DNA of 64,000 nt, from NCBI RefSeq assembly GCF_900177425.1, contig NZ_LT840184.1, positions 4,622,357 through 4,686,356 of the forward strand. Reading direction: 5' to 3'. A model generated the notes under the pieces. The model was not told where the DNA came from. It saw only the letters and a program-made list of their open reading frames with translations, and searched no databases. A program made the translations under genes and the position numbers. The stretch comes from Paenibacillus uliginis N3/975. GTDB lineage: Bacteria > Bacillota > Bacilli > Paenibacillales > Paenibacillaceae. Positions 8,632 to 15,593 of the stretch are shown one piece after another (the stretch's first letter is position 1; every line of letters starts with the position of its first letter).

Positions 8632-9777
8632 TTATTTACGCAGCCGTTTTAGGATGGTTCCAATTTTTTGAGCTGTATACTCCATTTCTTGAGTAGTATT
8701 ACCCAAACCAAAACTAAAACGAATCGCGGAACGCAAAACATTTTCAGAAAGCTTCATTGCCTGGAGTACATGGGATATTTCCAGAGAACCTGAAGTGCAG
8801 GCAGAGCCGCTAGCTGCAGCAATTCCTTCCATATCCAAGTTCATCAGCAACGTCTCTGTACTGATTTCAGGGAAGCTGATATTTAAAATTTGAGGCATAT
8901 AAAATTCAGGGTGTCCATTCACAACAAAGGCATCCTGTCCGATTTCATGACGAAGTCCTTCAATAAGCGTCTCACGCAATTTGATATAATGAGCTCTCCG
9001 CTCATCCAGTCCTTGTACGGCCAATTGCACAGCTTTTGCAAACCCGGCTATACCGGCCATATTTTCAGTTCCAGCCCGCCGTTTTTTCTCCTGAAGTCCT
9101 CCGAACAGCCTTGGGGATAACGGAGTACCCCGTTTCACTACAAGAGCACCGATCCCTTGGGGACCATTAATCTTATGGGCGGAGAAGCTCCAGAGATCCA
9201 CGGGAAATTCCTTACAGGAAATAAACTCGGAGCCCAGTGCTTGAACAGCGTCCGTGTGAAAAAGTATTCCTTTGCTGTGAGCAAGCTCACCAATCTCCCG
9301 GATCGGTTGAACGGTTCCCACTTCATTGTTGCCAAACATAATCGTAATCAGGACAGTATTGCCCTGAATTGCCCTGGCAATCTCCTCCACGGAAACGCGA
9401 CCTTCACTGTCTACAGGCACGTAAGTGACTTCACAGCCTCTCTTCTCAAGCTCTTCACAAGTATGAAGCACCGCATGGTGCTCAATCGCAGATGTAATAA
9501 CATGTTTGCCCTGAAGCCCAAGTCCTTCCAGAGTACCAAAAATCGCCAGATTATCACTCTCTGTTCCGCCAGCCGTAAACACCAGCTCGTCCGGGAAACA
9601 CCCCAAAAGGGCCGCAATCTCATCCCGCGACCCGCTAACCTTTCTTTTAGCTTCTCTCCCGTAGGAATGAACACTAGAAGCATTGCCATATTGGCTTGTC
9701 ATAACGCGCATCATCTCTTCCGCTACTTCCGGATGAACCGGCGATGAAGCGGCGTGGTCTAAATATATGGATTTCAT
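8632..9777 (-). CDS. Cysteine desulfurase (NifS/IscS family, YrvO-like)
   Basis: This 381-residue PLP enzyme removes sulfur from cysteine to give alanine and a persulfide. It shows YLDHAASSPVHPEV (N-terminus), TSAIEHHAVLHT with the PLP-stacking His, FHTDAVQALG, SFSAHKINGPQGIGAL with the PLP Lys, and the active-site loop ASGSACTSGSLEIS with the catalytic Cys near residue 325. It is the YrvO type, which supplies sulfur to MnmA for 2-thiouridine in tRNA. Normally it directly follows cymR. Here a 5.1-kb element lies between, and the sequence just upstream (TTTAGGTGAAGAGAT) still carries the old cymR stop and the ribosome site. Confidence 0.95.
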   Translation of the reverse strand: MKSIYLDHAASSPVHPEVAEEMMRVMTSQYGNASSVHSYGREAKRKVSGSRDEIAALLGCFPDELVFTAGGTESDNLAIFGTLEGLGLQGKHVITSAIEHHAVLHTCEELEKRGCEVTYVPVDSEGRVSVEEIARAIQGNTVLITIMFGNNEVGTVQPIREIGELAHSKGILFHTDAVQALGSEFISCKEFPVDLWSFSAHKINGPQGIGALVVKRGTPLSPRLFGGLQEKKRRAGTENMAGIAGFAKAVQLAVQGLDERRAHYIKLRETLIEGLRHEIGQDAFVVNGHPEFYMPQILNISFPEISTETLLMNLDMEGIAAASGSACTSGSLEISHVLQAMKLSENVLRSAIRFSFGLGNTTQEMEYTAQKIGTILKRLRK

Positions 9778-9788
9778 ATCTCTTCACC

Positions 9789-9802
9789 TAAATGTAGAAC
9801 AT
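9789..9802. repeat. attL core (direct repeat of the cymR 3' end)
   Basis: TAAATGTAGAACAT, identical to 14894-14907. Read on the minus strand it is followed by GGTGAAGAGAT and the ATG of the cysteine desulfurase, so this copy keeps the original downstream junction of cymR. Confidence 0.85.
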
Positions 9803-9917
9803 CTTGGTTGTATTTTCGCTGGCTTTCGTCATTATTCATTCACCTTGTTTTCTGCGGATTTTTTCGTACCATATCCTATATAAGTCACGTGCTCTTTCGC
9901 GGTGTTTCGCCGACTTT

Positions 9918-9938
9918 GTGATTTTTTACGTGATTTTT
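9918..9938. repeat. Putative integrase arm-type site, left end
   Basis: GTGATTTTTTACGTGATTTT lies about 115 bp inside the left core. It matches GTGATTTTTTCGTGATTTT at 14795-14813, inside the right core, with one inserted base and the same orientation. Confidence 0.5.
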
Positions 9939-10028
9939 ATGTTGAGACAACCCACAGCAAGCCTGCTGCTGATAGGTACAAACGTTGTATCATTTAGTAT
10001 ATTATTTTATACCCTTTCTTACAACGAA

Positions 10029-10064
10029 AATAAACCTGTCGGCTTTTGAACTGACAGGTTTATT
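10029..10064 (-). terminator. Terminator after the winged-helix/WYL-like pair
   Basis: The stem AATAAACCTGTC/GACAGGTTTATT has a T-rich tail on the minus strand. It lies immediately after the stop of 10068-10340. Confidence 0.8.
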
Positions 10065-10067
10065 GGG

Positions 10068-10340
10068 TTAATAAAATGTCCAATAATCTATATTACTACC
10101 TTTATCTCTCGGTAGCTGTGGAACGTCCTCACTATCCTTCATGACAACTATGCTCTGAGTTGTGTTCTCGTCTTGCCAAAGGAGGTATCCTTTCCCTTCT
10201 AACGTTTTTAACCCTTGAGTAATGTCTTGGACTGAACGCCCCGTCATTTGCTCAATCAATTTCATTGTAGGCATTATCCGACGATGAGCAGGATAATTGA
10301 CCAGGATCCGAAGTAGCTTGCGTTCTAGATCAGGAAGCAT
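10068..10340 (-). CDS. Putative winged-helix DNA-binding protein
   Basis: This 90-residue protein starts MLPDLERKLLRILVNYPAHR and continues with a helix-turn-helix-like stretch LIEQMTGRSVQDITQGLKTL and a wing GKGYLLWQDENTTQS. The pattern fits a winged-helix domain of the LexA-N or MarR-like type. The ATG at 10340 has GGGGGTGG just upstream and overlaps the preceding gene by 11 bp, so the two are coupled. It lies in the cymR-integrated element and may control element or host genes. No named family is recognised. Confidence 0.6.
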   Translation of the reverse strand: MLPDLERKLLRILVNYPAHRRIMPTMKLIEQMTGRSVQDITQGLKTLEGKGYLLWQDENTTQSIVVMKDSEDVPQLPRDKGSNIDYWTFY

Positions 10341-10533
10341 TACGGCCACCCCCTGCCGGTCTTGTAGCAAGAATGTTATCTAACCTAAATACTCTTGGTG
10401 CATTAGATGTTAAGCACCTTGCCCTCACTCGCCCATCCTTAACCCCAAGTACTTCAATTCGCCGCTGTGTGATCTTTCCATTACGATCTATATAGATTAT
10501 TTCGACGATTCTACCGATGTATTTATCCACCAT
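10330..10533 (-). CDS. Small stand-alone WYL-like domain protein
   Basis: This 67-residue protein from the ATG at 10533 (GGAGG upstream) begins MVDKYIGRIVEIIYIDRNGK. It has the layout of a WYL-type SH3-like barrel: I-x-Y-x-D-x-x-G, then TQRRIEVLGVKDGRVRARC and PRVFRLDNI at the end. WYL domains usually bind ligands or nucleic acid and regulate transcription factors. With the adjacent winged-helix gene this looks like a split version of an HTH-WYL regulator. That reading is inference from pattern alone. Confidence 0.6.
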   Translation of the reverse strand: MVDKYIGRIVEIIYIDRNGKITQRRIEVLGVKDGRVRARCLTSNAPRVFRLDNILATRPAGGGRNAS

Positions 10534-10605
10534 GTTCGCCTCCAAAATAAGAACGTTTGTTTGTGTTATAACCAAGGATCAGTTCTTGTAACAAGTAAAA
10601 ATTCA

Positions 10606-10633
10606 TAAAAAAAGCCCGGAGTTTCCTCCGAGC
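10606..10633 (-). terminator. Terminator after the DUF4064-like gene
   Basis: GCTCGGAG-GAAA-CTCCGGGC followed by TTTTTTT on the minus strand: an eight-pair stem with a GAAA loop, just past the stop of 10643-10975. Confidence 0.85.
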
Positions 10634-10642
10634 CCCAAGTCT

Positions 10643-10975
10643 CTATGCTGTTTTTTTACTCAATTCCTTTTTACCCAAGATACCCATGAATCCGCCGATT
10701 ATAAAGAGAATTCCAGATAGTATGTAGAAGAATGAGATACTGATAAAACCTGCAATACCGCTAATCACCATCAACACGCCAGCAACTTTCGGTTTTGGCT
10801 TGGACATTGCCGCTCCGACGATACCAAGAATACTAAACAACATAGCTGAAACACCTAGGCCAAAAATGCTAGAAGTTCCGTCAGATGAGAAAGCCGCGTC
10901 CACTCCCCCAACAAAAATAGCGAATATCGCTGCAATAATACCGAAAATACCTGCAATTAGACCCATAGCAAACAT
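10643..10975 (-). CDS. Small membrane protein, DUF4064-like
   Basis: This 110-residue protein is mostly hydrophobic with three to four membrane segments (about 3-24, 38-58, 64-84 and 85-101). Short Gly-rich turns lie between them, and the tail LGKKELSKKTA is positive. The layout MGLIAGIFGIIAAIFAIFVG then SAMLFSILGIVGAAMSKPKP resembles DUF4064 proteins of Firmicutes, which have no known function. AAGGGGG precedes the ATG. The gene forms its own unit inside the integrated element. Confidence 0.65.
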   Translation of the reverse strand: MFAMGLIAGIFGIIAAIFAIFVGGVDAAFSSDGTSSIFGLGVSAMLFSILGIVGAAMSKPKPKVAGVLMVISGIAGFISISFFYILSGILFIIGGFMGILGKKELSKKTA

Positions 10976-11119
10976 GTTTCTTCCCCCTTAATATTGGTAC
11001 AATTGTACTATACAGCAAATTCCTATATATTCCAAGCAATTAATCTCGTGTATCTATAAAAGGGATTACTAAGATGTATATAGAAATTTGAATGATTATG
11101 TATGTGAGGTGTTTGCATT

Positions 11120-11305
11120 ATGAATGAACTAAAGATAGCCAAGCAGAAGCAGCAGTCTGTAACGATCCGCTTGAATAACGGAGAAGTATTACAGTGAATA
11201 CCGGAGGCAATCACGGATCGGGTGAAGCTGAGGAATGATAATGAAGTGGTTTATATACCTCTTACGGATATAGATCATGTGAGCCGGTTGATACAGTTAC
11301 GATAA
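11120..11305 (+). pseudogene. Small gene interrupted by an in-frame TGA
   Basis: From the ATG at 11120 the frame gives MNELKIAKQKQQSVTIRLNN and GEVLQ, then TGA (11195-11197). It continues in the same frame with IPEAITDRVKLRNDNEVVYI and PLTDIDHVSRLIQLR to a TAA at 11303-11305, about 60 residues in all. The tail recurs at 12083-12136, which argues that the part after the TGA was once coding. It could be a decayed gene or a 25-residue peptide followed by remnant. The family is unknown. Confidence 0.5.
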
Positions 11306-11558
11306 TGAAAAAATAGTTGGTTAAGAATATTTTATCCTTTCGACATATAAAACTATATTTCAACAAAAATTGATACCCAGCATTATACAAATTATTACTA
11401 TATAATCCAAAACTCCTATATACTTAAAATATTGGTCATGTTATGTTTTAATCAGGTTGGCCGACCTGTACTGATATTTCTACCACATCTTGATATTTCA
11501 TAAATCACATTAAATAGGATCTACTATGGATTCTATTATAATTGGGAGGTTTTGAAAT

Positions 11559-12026
11559 ATGAAAAGGTTGAAAAAGTTCTCAGTATCCGTCGCATTAACT
11601 GCTTGTATAATGGCCTTTGGAGCAAGTTCAGCATCTGCAGCTACCGGCTGGGCTGACACACCGCAAACAGCGGCAGTAATGTACTCAAGCGTTATACAAA
11701 ACCCTTACTACAGTTCAACAATGTATTTGGACAGTATGTCTGATAACGACTACTACGTGGTTGATAACACACAAGGTTCATCTGAAATCACGTACACTGT
11801 TATAGCAACTCCACCAGCTAATTTCGATATTGTTATGGGTATTATTAAGATGAATGCAAACGATGAAATCTTGTCCATCAGCATGGATAATTATAATGGA
11901 AAAGGATACCCGGAAGCGACTAGTTGGAACGCTAAGCCAGGTGAAAAAGTTTACTTCAGAATAATGGATAACGGCATAAACAATTATAACGAACCTTACA
12001 CAATCCAGTTTACAAAAACGAATTAA
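11559..12026 (+). CDS. Secreted beta-sandwich protein, PPC-like
   Basis: This 155-residue protein has a clear Sec signal peptide (MKRLKK, a hydrophobic core to about residue 22, and an ASA-A cleavage site near 28). The mature part of about 125 residues is rich in Tyr, Asn, Asp and Met. The pattern SDNDYYVV...FDIVMGIIKM...PGEKVYFRIMDNG...YTIQF resembles the bacterial pre-peptidase C-terminal (PPC) fold. No catalytic domain accompanies it, so it may be a binding or surface protein. GGGAGG lies 9 nt before the ATG and a terminator follows at 12040-12068. The gene is flanked by imperfect copies of one small-gene tail (11252-11305 and 12083-12136). Confidence 0.7.
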   Translation: MKRLKKFSVSVALTACIMAFGASSASAATGWADTPQTAAVMYSSVIQNPYYSSTMYLDSMSDNDYYVVDNTQGSSEITYTVIATPPANFDIVMGIIKMNANDEILSISMDNYNGKGYPEATSWNAKPGEKVYFRIMDNGINNYNEPYTIQFTKTN

Positions 12027-12039
12027 TTTAATTAAGCGA

Positions 12040-12068
12040 AGACCCTACCAGAAATGATGGTAGGGTCT
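12040..12068 (+). terminator. Terminator after the secreted-protein gene
   Basis: AGACCCTACC...GGTAGGGTCT followed by TTCTTT. It is one of three stems in the element built on AGACCCT/AGGGTCT. Confidence 0.85.
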
Positions 12069-12082
12069 TTCTTTATGTTCTT

Positions 12083-12136
12083 TATTTACCTCTTGAAGAT
12101 ATAGATTATTTAAGCCGGTTGATACAATTACGATAA
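12083..12136 (+). pseudogene. Duplicated 3' tail of the small gene at 11120-11305
   Basis: In frame this reads YLPLEDIDYLSRLIQLR and a TAA stop, nearly the same as YIPLTDIDHVSRLIQLR at the end of 11120-11305. At DNA level the longest matching blocks include AGCCGGTTGATACA. No start belongs to it, so it is a leftover of duplication or recombination. Confidence 0.6.
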
Positions 12137-12142
12137 AACAAA

Positions 12143-12164
12143 AGACCCTTAATCGATAGGGTCT
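12143..12164. terminator. Bidirectional terminator between 12136 and the XRE gene
   Basis: AGACCCT-TAATCGAT-AGGGTCT flanked by an A run on the left and a T run on the right. It serves the minus-strand XRE gene and would also stop plus-strand transcripts. Confidence 0.75.
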
Positions 12165-12364
12165 TTTTTGTATTCAATCAAGTCTGAAATACTGCTGATC
12201 TCTAAAGCAAGCATAACCTTCTCCAAATTTTCGGGAGACCAGTGCTTCGATTTGTTCTTGACCATATCATCAACGGTGTTCCAGCGTATCCCGGTCATTT
12301 CGCTTAATTGCCGAGTGTTAATACGCTTTTCACTCATGTGTTCTTCCAATTTTAGATACAACAT
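12149..12364 (-). CDS. XRE/Cro-type repressor
   Basis: This 71-residue protein from the ATG at 12364 (GAGGTGAG upstream) contains a Cro/C1-type helix-turn-helix: INTRQLSEMTGIRWNTVDDM (about 16-35), then the recognition and scaffold helices PENLEKVMLALEISSISDLI. The shape is that of small HTH_26 repressors of phages and integrative elements. It diverges from two small plus-strand peptide genes across a short AT-rich region (12365-12497) with repeated CAACGATATT-like words. These words are possible operators, so it may repress those genes. Confidence 0.82.
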   Translation of the reverse strand: MLYLKLEEHMSEKRINTRQLSEMTGIRWNTVDDMVKNKSKHWSPENLEKVMLALEISSISDLIEYKKDPID

Positions 12365-12497
12365 TTTACTCACCTCATATTTAATATACCCCAACACATA
12401 AAAAACATCAACGATATTAGTTAATTATTTCAACTATTTTAGTTGATGATCAACGATATTCGTTGTATAATAAGAGTATAAGGAGGTGAAAGAAAAA

Positions 12498-12617
12498 ATG
12501 CGAAAGACGAGAAAAGAAGAACGACGCGATGAACGGACTGTAAAGATCATGCTAATGACTGCAATCATCAGCTTGATTGTCTCGATCATCACCCTCATCA
12601 CCGCTCTGGTTCGCTAA
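12498..12617 (+). CDS. 39-residue single-span membrane peptide
   Basis: AAGGAGGTGAAAG, an almost perfect ribosome site, precedes the ATG at 12498. The product has a charged head MRKTRKEERRDERTVKI and one hydrophobic helix MLMTAIISLIVSIITLITAL ending VR. A stem-loop (12636-12653) lies just downstream. Such lysine/arginine-headed one-helix peptides occur as type I toxins, holin-like proteins or phage membrane peptides. No antisense RNA was identified, so the role is open. Confidence 0.6.
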   Translation: MRKTRKEERRDERTVKIMLMTAIISLIVSIITLITALVR

Positions 12618-12635
12618 TCAGACGACCCGGAAGGG

Positions 12636-12653
12636 AGCCCCACAAGGGGCTTT
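12636..12653 (+). terminator. Stem-loop after the 39-residue peptide gene
   Basis: AGCCCC-ACAAG-GGGGCT-like hairpin followed by TTTC. It is short and may be a weak terminator. Confidence 0.5.
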
Positions 12654-12721
12654 CTAAAGGGTTGGTGAAATCTAAGATGTCGTTCTTCTTTCCTTAATCA
12701 TATCACAAAGGAGCTGATCAT

Positions 12722-12820
12722 ATTAACGCATCCAAAATGAACCGATTAACTTTGTGGATTTCCGTTGTATCGATCGTAATCAGCTTAATTACAATAGGTA
12801 TAGTTATTACAGCATGGTAA
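12722..12820 (+). CDS. Putative holin-like membrane peptide
   Basis: AAAGGAG (12707-12713) lies 8 nt before an ATT at 12722, which opens a frame for I-N-A-S-K then MNRLTLWISVVSIVISLITI and GIVITAW, 32 residues in all. The only ATG (12737) is 23 nt from the ribosome site. Either an ATT start is used or translation from the ATG is weak. The peptide is a single hydrophobic helix, similar in style to the one encoded at 12498-12617. A terminator stem follows at 12828-12857. Confidence 0.4.
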   Translation: MNASKMNRLTLWISVVSIVISLITIGIVITAW

Positions 12821-12827
12821 ACAAAAT

Positions 12828-12857
12828 AGACCCTGCCTGCATTAGCCGGTAGGGTCT
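12828..12857 (+). terminator. Terminator after the small membrane peptide
   Basis: AGACCCTGCC...GGTAGGGTCT then TTGGTTT; same design as the stems at 12040 and 12143. Confidence 0.65.
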
Positions 12858-12978
12858 TGGTTTATAAGAAAAAACGGATCTTTAACGAGGCTCCCTTTCC
12901 ACTTTTAGGTGACTCCATAATAACTCCTAAATACATAATAGGCCTAAATATAGTACATTTATCTGTCCACACTGACTT

Positions 12979-13989
12979 TTAAGGATCAGAATAAATTAGT
13001 TTTTCATCGAAAAGTTCAATCCGAGTATATAAAAATCCGAATCTAAATTGTTCTATAATAAATTCAAATGCGGTATCAAAGGAATCTAAAACTGAAGATT
13101 CGTATTCATCCATGGCATGTCCATCAAAAACAAAAACTGCATTGGGAGATAAGCTTTTTCTGTATTCGTTTTGTGGATCAGGTATTACTCCTTTTTTATT
13201 TTCATCTTCAGTAAATTGGCGAAATGTTCTTATGTAATATCCAAGTAAATTATAATGTGTTCCAGAATTGTAGAAGCTGTCGACGTTAGGTGCTTTGAAT
13301 AAGTAATTACTTATATAATCAAATAAAACATTATCTGTATGTTGATATCCAAGTTCAGAGACACCATATCCAACAATCAAACCACCAGTAAATAAATGTC
13401 CATAGTCGAAATCCATTTCAAAGTCAGACACATCATTCCGAGTGCCACCTATATTGAATATAGTGAACCTAGTTTCACCTCTATTCAATATGTAGTCATC
13501 TTGCTGTTGTTTTAAAAGACGTGGCGCACCTTTAAAGGGTAATCTCGGGTTAAAGTTCTTATTCTTCGAAACTAAGCCATAACCCAGTAAACTTTCGTCT
13601 TGTTTGAAGTATAATGAATATAAATAATCTTCTTTAATATAGTCAGTTCTTGTGATTATGTATGTATTGGCTTTAGAGTCTGTCCATCTTAGAATGTTTT
13701 CTCTTTCTGGTACCCCCATTAGACCTTCAACATATTTTCTAGAATAGCCAACTTTAATTTTCTCAATTTTATCTTCATAAGTTCTTTCTCTAATAAATGA
13801 AATATCCATAATATAAGGCTTGAAAATTTGGAGTAATCCAACACCTAGTATTGCAATTATTATTGATACTAGATTTAATATTTTTGATTTTTTTAACCAT
13901 AGCCATTTCAACATAGGTATAACTATTTCTATCAAAATAAAGCAATATATATAATGTATGCGACTTAGGACCTTTCTTATTAACTCCAT
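12979..13989 (-). CDS. Membrane-anchored protein of unknown function (ETEC_3214-like)
   Basis: This 336-residue, AT-rich gene encodes one or two N-terminal membrane segments (about 13-30 and 37-58, with LNLVSIIIAILGVGLLQIF) and a soluble domain of some 270 residues. The stretch EKIKVGYSRKYVEGLMGVPE at the domain start resembles proteins annotated as ETEC_3214 domain, but I hold this loosely. The rest is rich in Tyr, Phe and Asp with no catalytic motif I recognise. AGGAG touches the ATG directly, leaving no spacing, so the true start is uncertain. As the largest gene of the integrated element it is the likely cargo. Confidence 0.6.
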   Translation of the reverse strand: MELIRKVLSRIHYIYCFILIEIVIPMLKWLWLKKSKILNLVSIIIAILGVGLLQIFKPYIMDISFIRERTYEDKIEKIKVGYSRKYVEGLMGVPERENILRWTDSKANTYIITRTDYIKEDYLYSLYFKQDESLLGYGLVSKNKNFNPRLPFKGAPRLLKQQQDDYILNRGETRFTIFNIGGTRNDVSDFEMDFDYGHLFTGGLIVGYGVSELGYQHTDNVLFDYISNYLFKAPNVDSFYNSGTHYNLLGYYIRTFRQFTEDENKKGVIPDPQNEYRKSLSPNAVFVFDGHAMDEYESSVLDSFDTAFEFIIEQFRFGFLYTRIELFDEKLIYSDP

Positions 13990-14101
13990 CTCCTATTAAA
14001 TATATTTCGTTAAGTAAAGATAGAAGAGCCTTTCGCTTTAATCAAAAGGCCCCTCGCCATTTATCAAGTTAATCTATTGTCTCTATATTATTCGCTCTGG
14101 G

Positions 14102-14782
14102 ACAATTATCGAAGAGAAATACCTTACACGGTCAGAATTATCCGAATTTCTGAAAGCGGCCATAAACCATGGTAAGCCCCAAGATAAGGAGATTTTTTAT
14201 CTGCTAGCCTTTAGTGGGATGAGATCCGGAGAATTATGCTCTCTGAACGAGCACACCGATTTAGATTTCGAAAATAACAATGTCAGAATCACCAAAACGA
14301 TGGATAGTGATAATATGAGAAATTATCTTCTTACGCCTCCTAAGACGACAGGCTCTATACGAACGGTTTCTGTAGACCCCATGGTGATGCAGATGCTACA
14401 GGTACATAATGTTCGAATGAATAAGCTAAAAAATGAACAAAAACTTTTATATCCAGGTTATCACGATAAAGGGTTCCTTTTCCGCAATGATGACGGATAT
14501 CCATTTAACGCTCAAGCGATTCGTCTTCGGATGAAAGCTATTTTAAAAATCACAGATATAAAGAAAAAAGCGACTCCGCATATATTTGGACACACCCACG
14601 TTAGCATGCTCGCTGAGGCTGGCGTTGACCTAAAAACAATCATGGATCGTGTCGGCCACGATAATGAAAAAACAACCCTGCAGATTTATACGCATGTAAC
14701 TGAAAAGATGAAACAAGATGCAGATCAAAAAATTCAAAATCATTTTGCCGATATCCTCAAAATTGACGTTAAGCCAGAGTAG
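14102..14782 (+). pseudogene. Tyrosine recombinase (phage/ICE-type integrase), truncated and mutated
   Basis: The frame encodes only the catalytic half of a Tn916/ICE-type integrase. It runs from IIEEKYLTRSELSEFLKAAI through LLAFSGMRSGEL (catalytic Arg I), KTTGSIRTVSV (Lys), TPHIFGHTHVSMLAEAG and VGHDNEKTTLQIYTHV (Tyr nucleophile). The N-terminal arm-binding and core-binding domains are absent, because the upstream sequence belongs to another gene. The box II motif, normally HxxR, reads H-I-F-G, so the second catalytic Arg is lost. The first ATG in frame is at 14219. Both defects make it inactive. Confidence 0.85.
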
Positions 14783-14794
14783 TCTGCAGAAAAT

Positions 14795-14813
14795 GTGATT
14801 TTTTCGTGATTTT
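14795..14813. repeat. Putative integrase arm-type site, right end
   Basis: GTGATTTTTTCGTGATTTT lies just after the integrase stop and matches the motif at 9918-9938 near the left end. Confidence 0.5.
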
Positions 14814-14855
14814 ATCAAGGGATATCACAAAAATAAAAATCAGATATCCCTTGAT
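14814..14855. terminator. Terminator between the integrase and cymR
   Basis: ATCAAGGGATAT...ATATCCCTTGAT is a perfect 12-bp inverted repeat about 80 bp from the cymR stop. It could serve the integrase and cymR transcripts. Confidence 0.65.
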
Positions 14856-14892
14856 ACACATGGGTTAATTGATCGATCAGCCGATTTTAAAC

Positions 14893-15312
14893 TTAAATGT
14901 AGAACATGTAATTGTCCGCAGCGGACTGTTCCTGGTAGTTGATCAGATTATCAAGGGTAGTGGAATCAAGCACCTCAGCGATGCTATCGCGGATTCGCAG
15001 CCATAGATCGCGTTTGGCCGGATCATCTTCTTCCGTGAAATCTACAGGAGAAATCGGACCCTCCAGTACACGTATCACATCACCCGCTGTAATACTAACA
15101 GGCTCGCGAGATAGAATATATCCGCCATAGGCACCACGAATACTCTTTACCAAGCCCGCATTACGAAGCGGAGCAATTAACTGCTCCAAATAATGCTCGG
15201 ACAATTGATTTTTCTCAGCTATGCTTTTAAGGGAAGTCGGCCCTTCGCCAAATCTGGCAGCCAGCTCCATCATAATCGTTAATCCGTACCTTCCTTTAGT
15301 TGAAATCTTCAA
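14893..15312 (-). CDS. cymR: Rrf2-family cysteine metabolism repressor CymR
   Basis: This 139-residue protein matches B. subtilis CymR over its whole length: KISTKGRYGLTIMMELA, the winged helix with QLSEHYLEQLIAPLRNAGLV and KSIRGAYGGYILS, and the end YMFYI. CymR represses cysteine uptake and synthesis genes, in complex with CysK in Bacillus. A TTG at 15312 with GAGAGGTG upstream gives the family N-terminus; a GTG at 15321 would add three residues. The last codons and stop now come from the integrated element's right core, which restores M-F-Y-I, so the protein is intact. It diverges from mnmA. Confidence 0.95.
   Translation of the reverse strand: MKISTKGRYGLTIMMELAARFGEGPTSLKSIAEKNQLSEHYLEQLIAPLRNAGLVKSIRGAYGGYILSREPVSITAGDVIRVLEGPISPVDFTEEDDPAKRDLWLRIRDSIAEVLDSTTLDNLINYQEQSAADNYMFYI
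14894..14907. repeat. attR core within the 3' end of cymR
   Basis: TAAATGTAGAACAT, identical to 9789-9802. On the minus strand it encodes the final Met-Phe-Tyr-Ile and the stop of cymR. Confidence 0.85.
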
Positions 15313-15593
15313 AGGTGACACCTCTCTCGAAATTAGTATATATGATATTTCTCATCTGTTTTGTTGGTTTGAGGCGGAAAATGGGCTGTAATTTTACGTT
15401 ATGTCATATAATCTCTCTATTCCGATCAATCCCCTGTGCATATGGTAACATAAGCACAGCCCCTATGGGTAATAATCCATGGTTATTTTTTAAAAATGTT
15501 CTCCTTAGGTGGACAAAACCGGGCGTGTGAAGTAAGCCTGGTTGTGATAAAATACGTCCATGGGCACAATTCAATACGAAAATGGTGATAACG

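Larger units (their letters stand above)
9789..14907. mobile_element. 5.1-kb integrated element in the 3' end of cymR
   Basis: The 14-bp sequence TAAATGTAGAACAT occurs at 9789-9802 and 14894-14907 in the same orientation. On the minus strand it reads ATGTTCTACATTTA, the last codons (M-F-Y-I) and stop of cymR. The right copy completes today's cymR. The left copy is the displaced original, followed by the ribosome site of the cysteine desulfurase. A tyrosine recombinase remnant lies at the right end, and matching GTGATTTTTT(A)CGTGATTTT motifs lie inside both ends (9918, 14795). The cargo is AT-rich: a winged-helix/WYL pair, a small membrane protein, a secreted protein, an XRE repressor, small peptides and a membrane protein. 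No conjugation or replication genes are seen. Confidence 0.85.
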
